Assembly (NCBI GenBank): GCA_028292305.1
Contig: JAQGMQ010000378.1
Span: 1 to 6,736, forward strand
DNA length: 6,736 nt
Source: Rhodoferax sp.
Lineage (GTDB): Bacteria > Pseudomonadota > Gammaproteobacteria > Burkholderiales > Burkholderiaceae_C
Direction: 5' to 3'
Below the pieces are notes generated by a model. The model was not told the DNA's origin and did not search any database. It saw only the letters and a list, made by a program, of their open reading frames with translations. Within the stretch, counting starts at the first letter, position 1. Each line of letters begins with the position of its first letter. The position numbers were made by a program, and so were the translations under genes. Below, piece by piece: positions 6,583 through 6,736 of the stretch.

Positions 6583-6736
6583 ATGACCACGCTGGACGAC
6601 ACCGACCGCCGCCTGCTCAGCCTGCTGCAGGCCAATGCCCGCGAGCCAGTCGCCAACCTCGCGCGCAAGCTGCAACTGGCGCGAACCACCGTGGTCATGC
6701 GCATCGCGCGGCTTGAACGTGAGGGCGTCATTGCGG
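6583..6736 (+). CDS. Lrp/AsnC-family transcriptional regulator (N-terminal part, runs off the window)
   Basis: The first 51 codons of an Lrp/AsnC (feast/famine) regulator; the family is normally about 150 residues, so the C-terminal RAM ligand-binding domain lies beyond the edge. The visible part is the DNA-binding domain: LDDTDRRLLSLLQANAR (4-20), then the helix-turn-helix with VANLARKLQLARTTVVMRI (23-41) and LEREGVIA (44-51), which match the family pattern well. ATG 6583 puts the conserved LDDTDRRLL at the very N-terminus, as usual. It is divergent from the lysine 6-dehydrogenase-like gene, which is its likely target with an amino acid (perhaps lysine) as effector; this is inference from the arrangement. 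Confidence 0.92.
   Translation, partial: MTTLDDTDRRLLSLLQANAREPVANLARKLQLARTTVVMRIARLEREGVIA

Overview
This window reads as chromosomal DNA of a motile, high-GC betaproteobacterium, most likely Burkholderiales and perhaps Comamonadaceae. The grounds are strong G/C bias at third codon positions, a Bug/TctC-type periplasmic binding protein (a family greatly expanded in this order), and a chemoreceptor whose signalling tip is typical of the group. No rRNA, tRNA, CRISPR array, insertion sequence or phage gene was seen. There are six protein-coding genes, two of them cut by the window edges. Gene density is high and the only sizeable non-coding stretches are the two divergent promoter regions.

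Left block (1-3558): a LysR-type regulator (+) is divergent from a two-gene minus-strand unit. That unit is a gamma-glutamyltransferase-family Ntn hydrolase followed 28 bases later by a Bug/TctC solute-binding protein that runs off the left edge. The layout suggests LysR control of uptake and hydrolysis of one small organic substrate. The hydrolase keeps the catalytic Thr but lacks the usual substrate-carboxylate Arg and has no export signal, so its substrate may not be glutathione.

Middle (3568-5241): a methyl-accepting chemotaxis protein on the minus strand, convergent with the LysR gene (9 bases between stop codons). Upstream of it is an exact match to the sigma-28 (FliA) -10 element, GCCGATAA, and a perfect 7-bp stem-loop that overlaps its apparent TTG start.

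Right block (5320-6736): a saccharopine-dehydrogenase-fold protein that most resembles L-lysine 6-dehydrogenase (minus), divergent from an Lrp/AsnC-family regulator (+, cut by the right edge). The 135-base AT-richer region between them holds overlapping promoter-like hexamers and a cluster of inverted CGTC/GACG repeats. This is a classic local amino-acid-responsive regulator and target arrangement, probably for lysine catabolism.

I found no convincing new multi-gene system. The points most worth checking are the altered active site of the GGT-family protein, the sigma-28 signal plus start-codon hairpin of the chemoreceptor, and the operator-like repeats between the lysine dehydrogenase and lrp-type genes.
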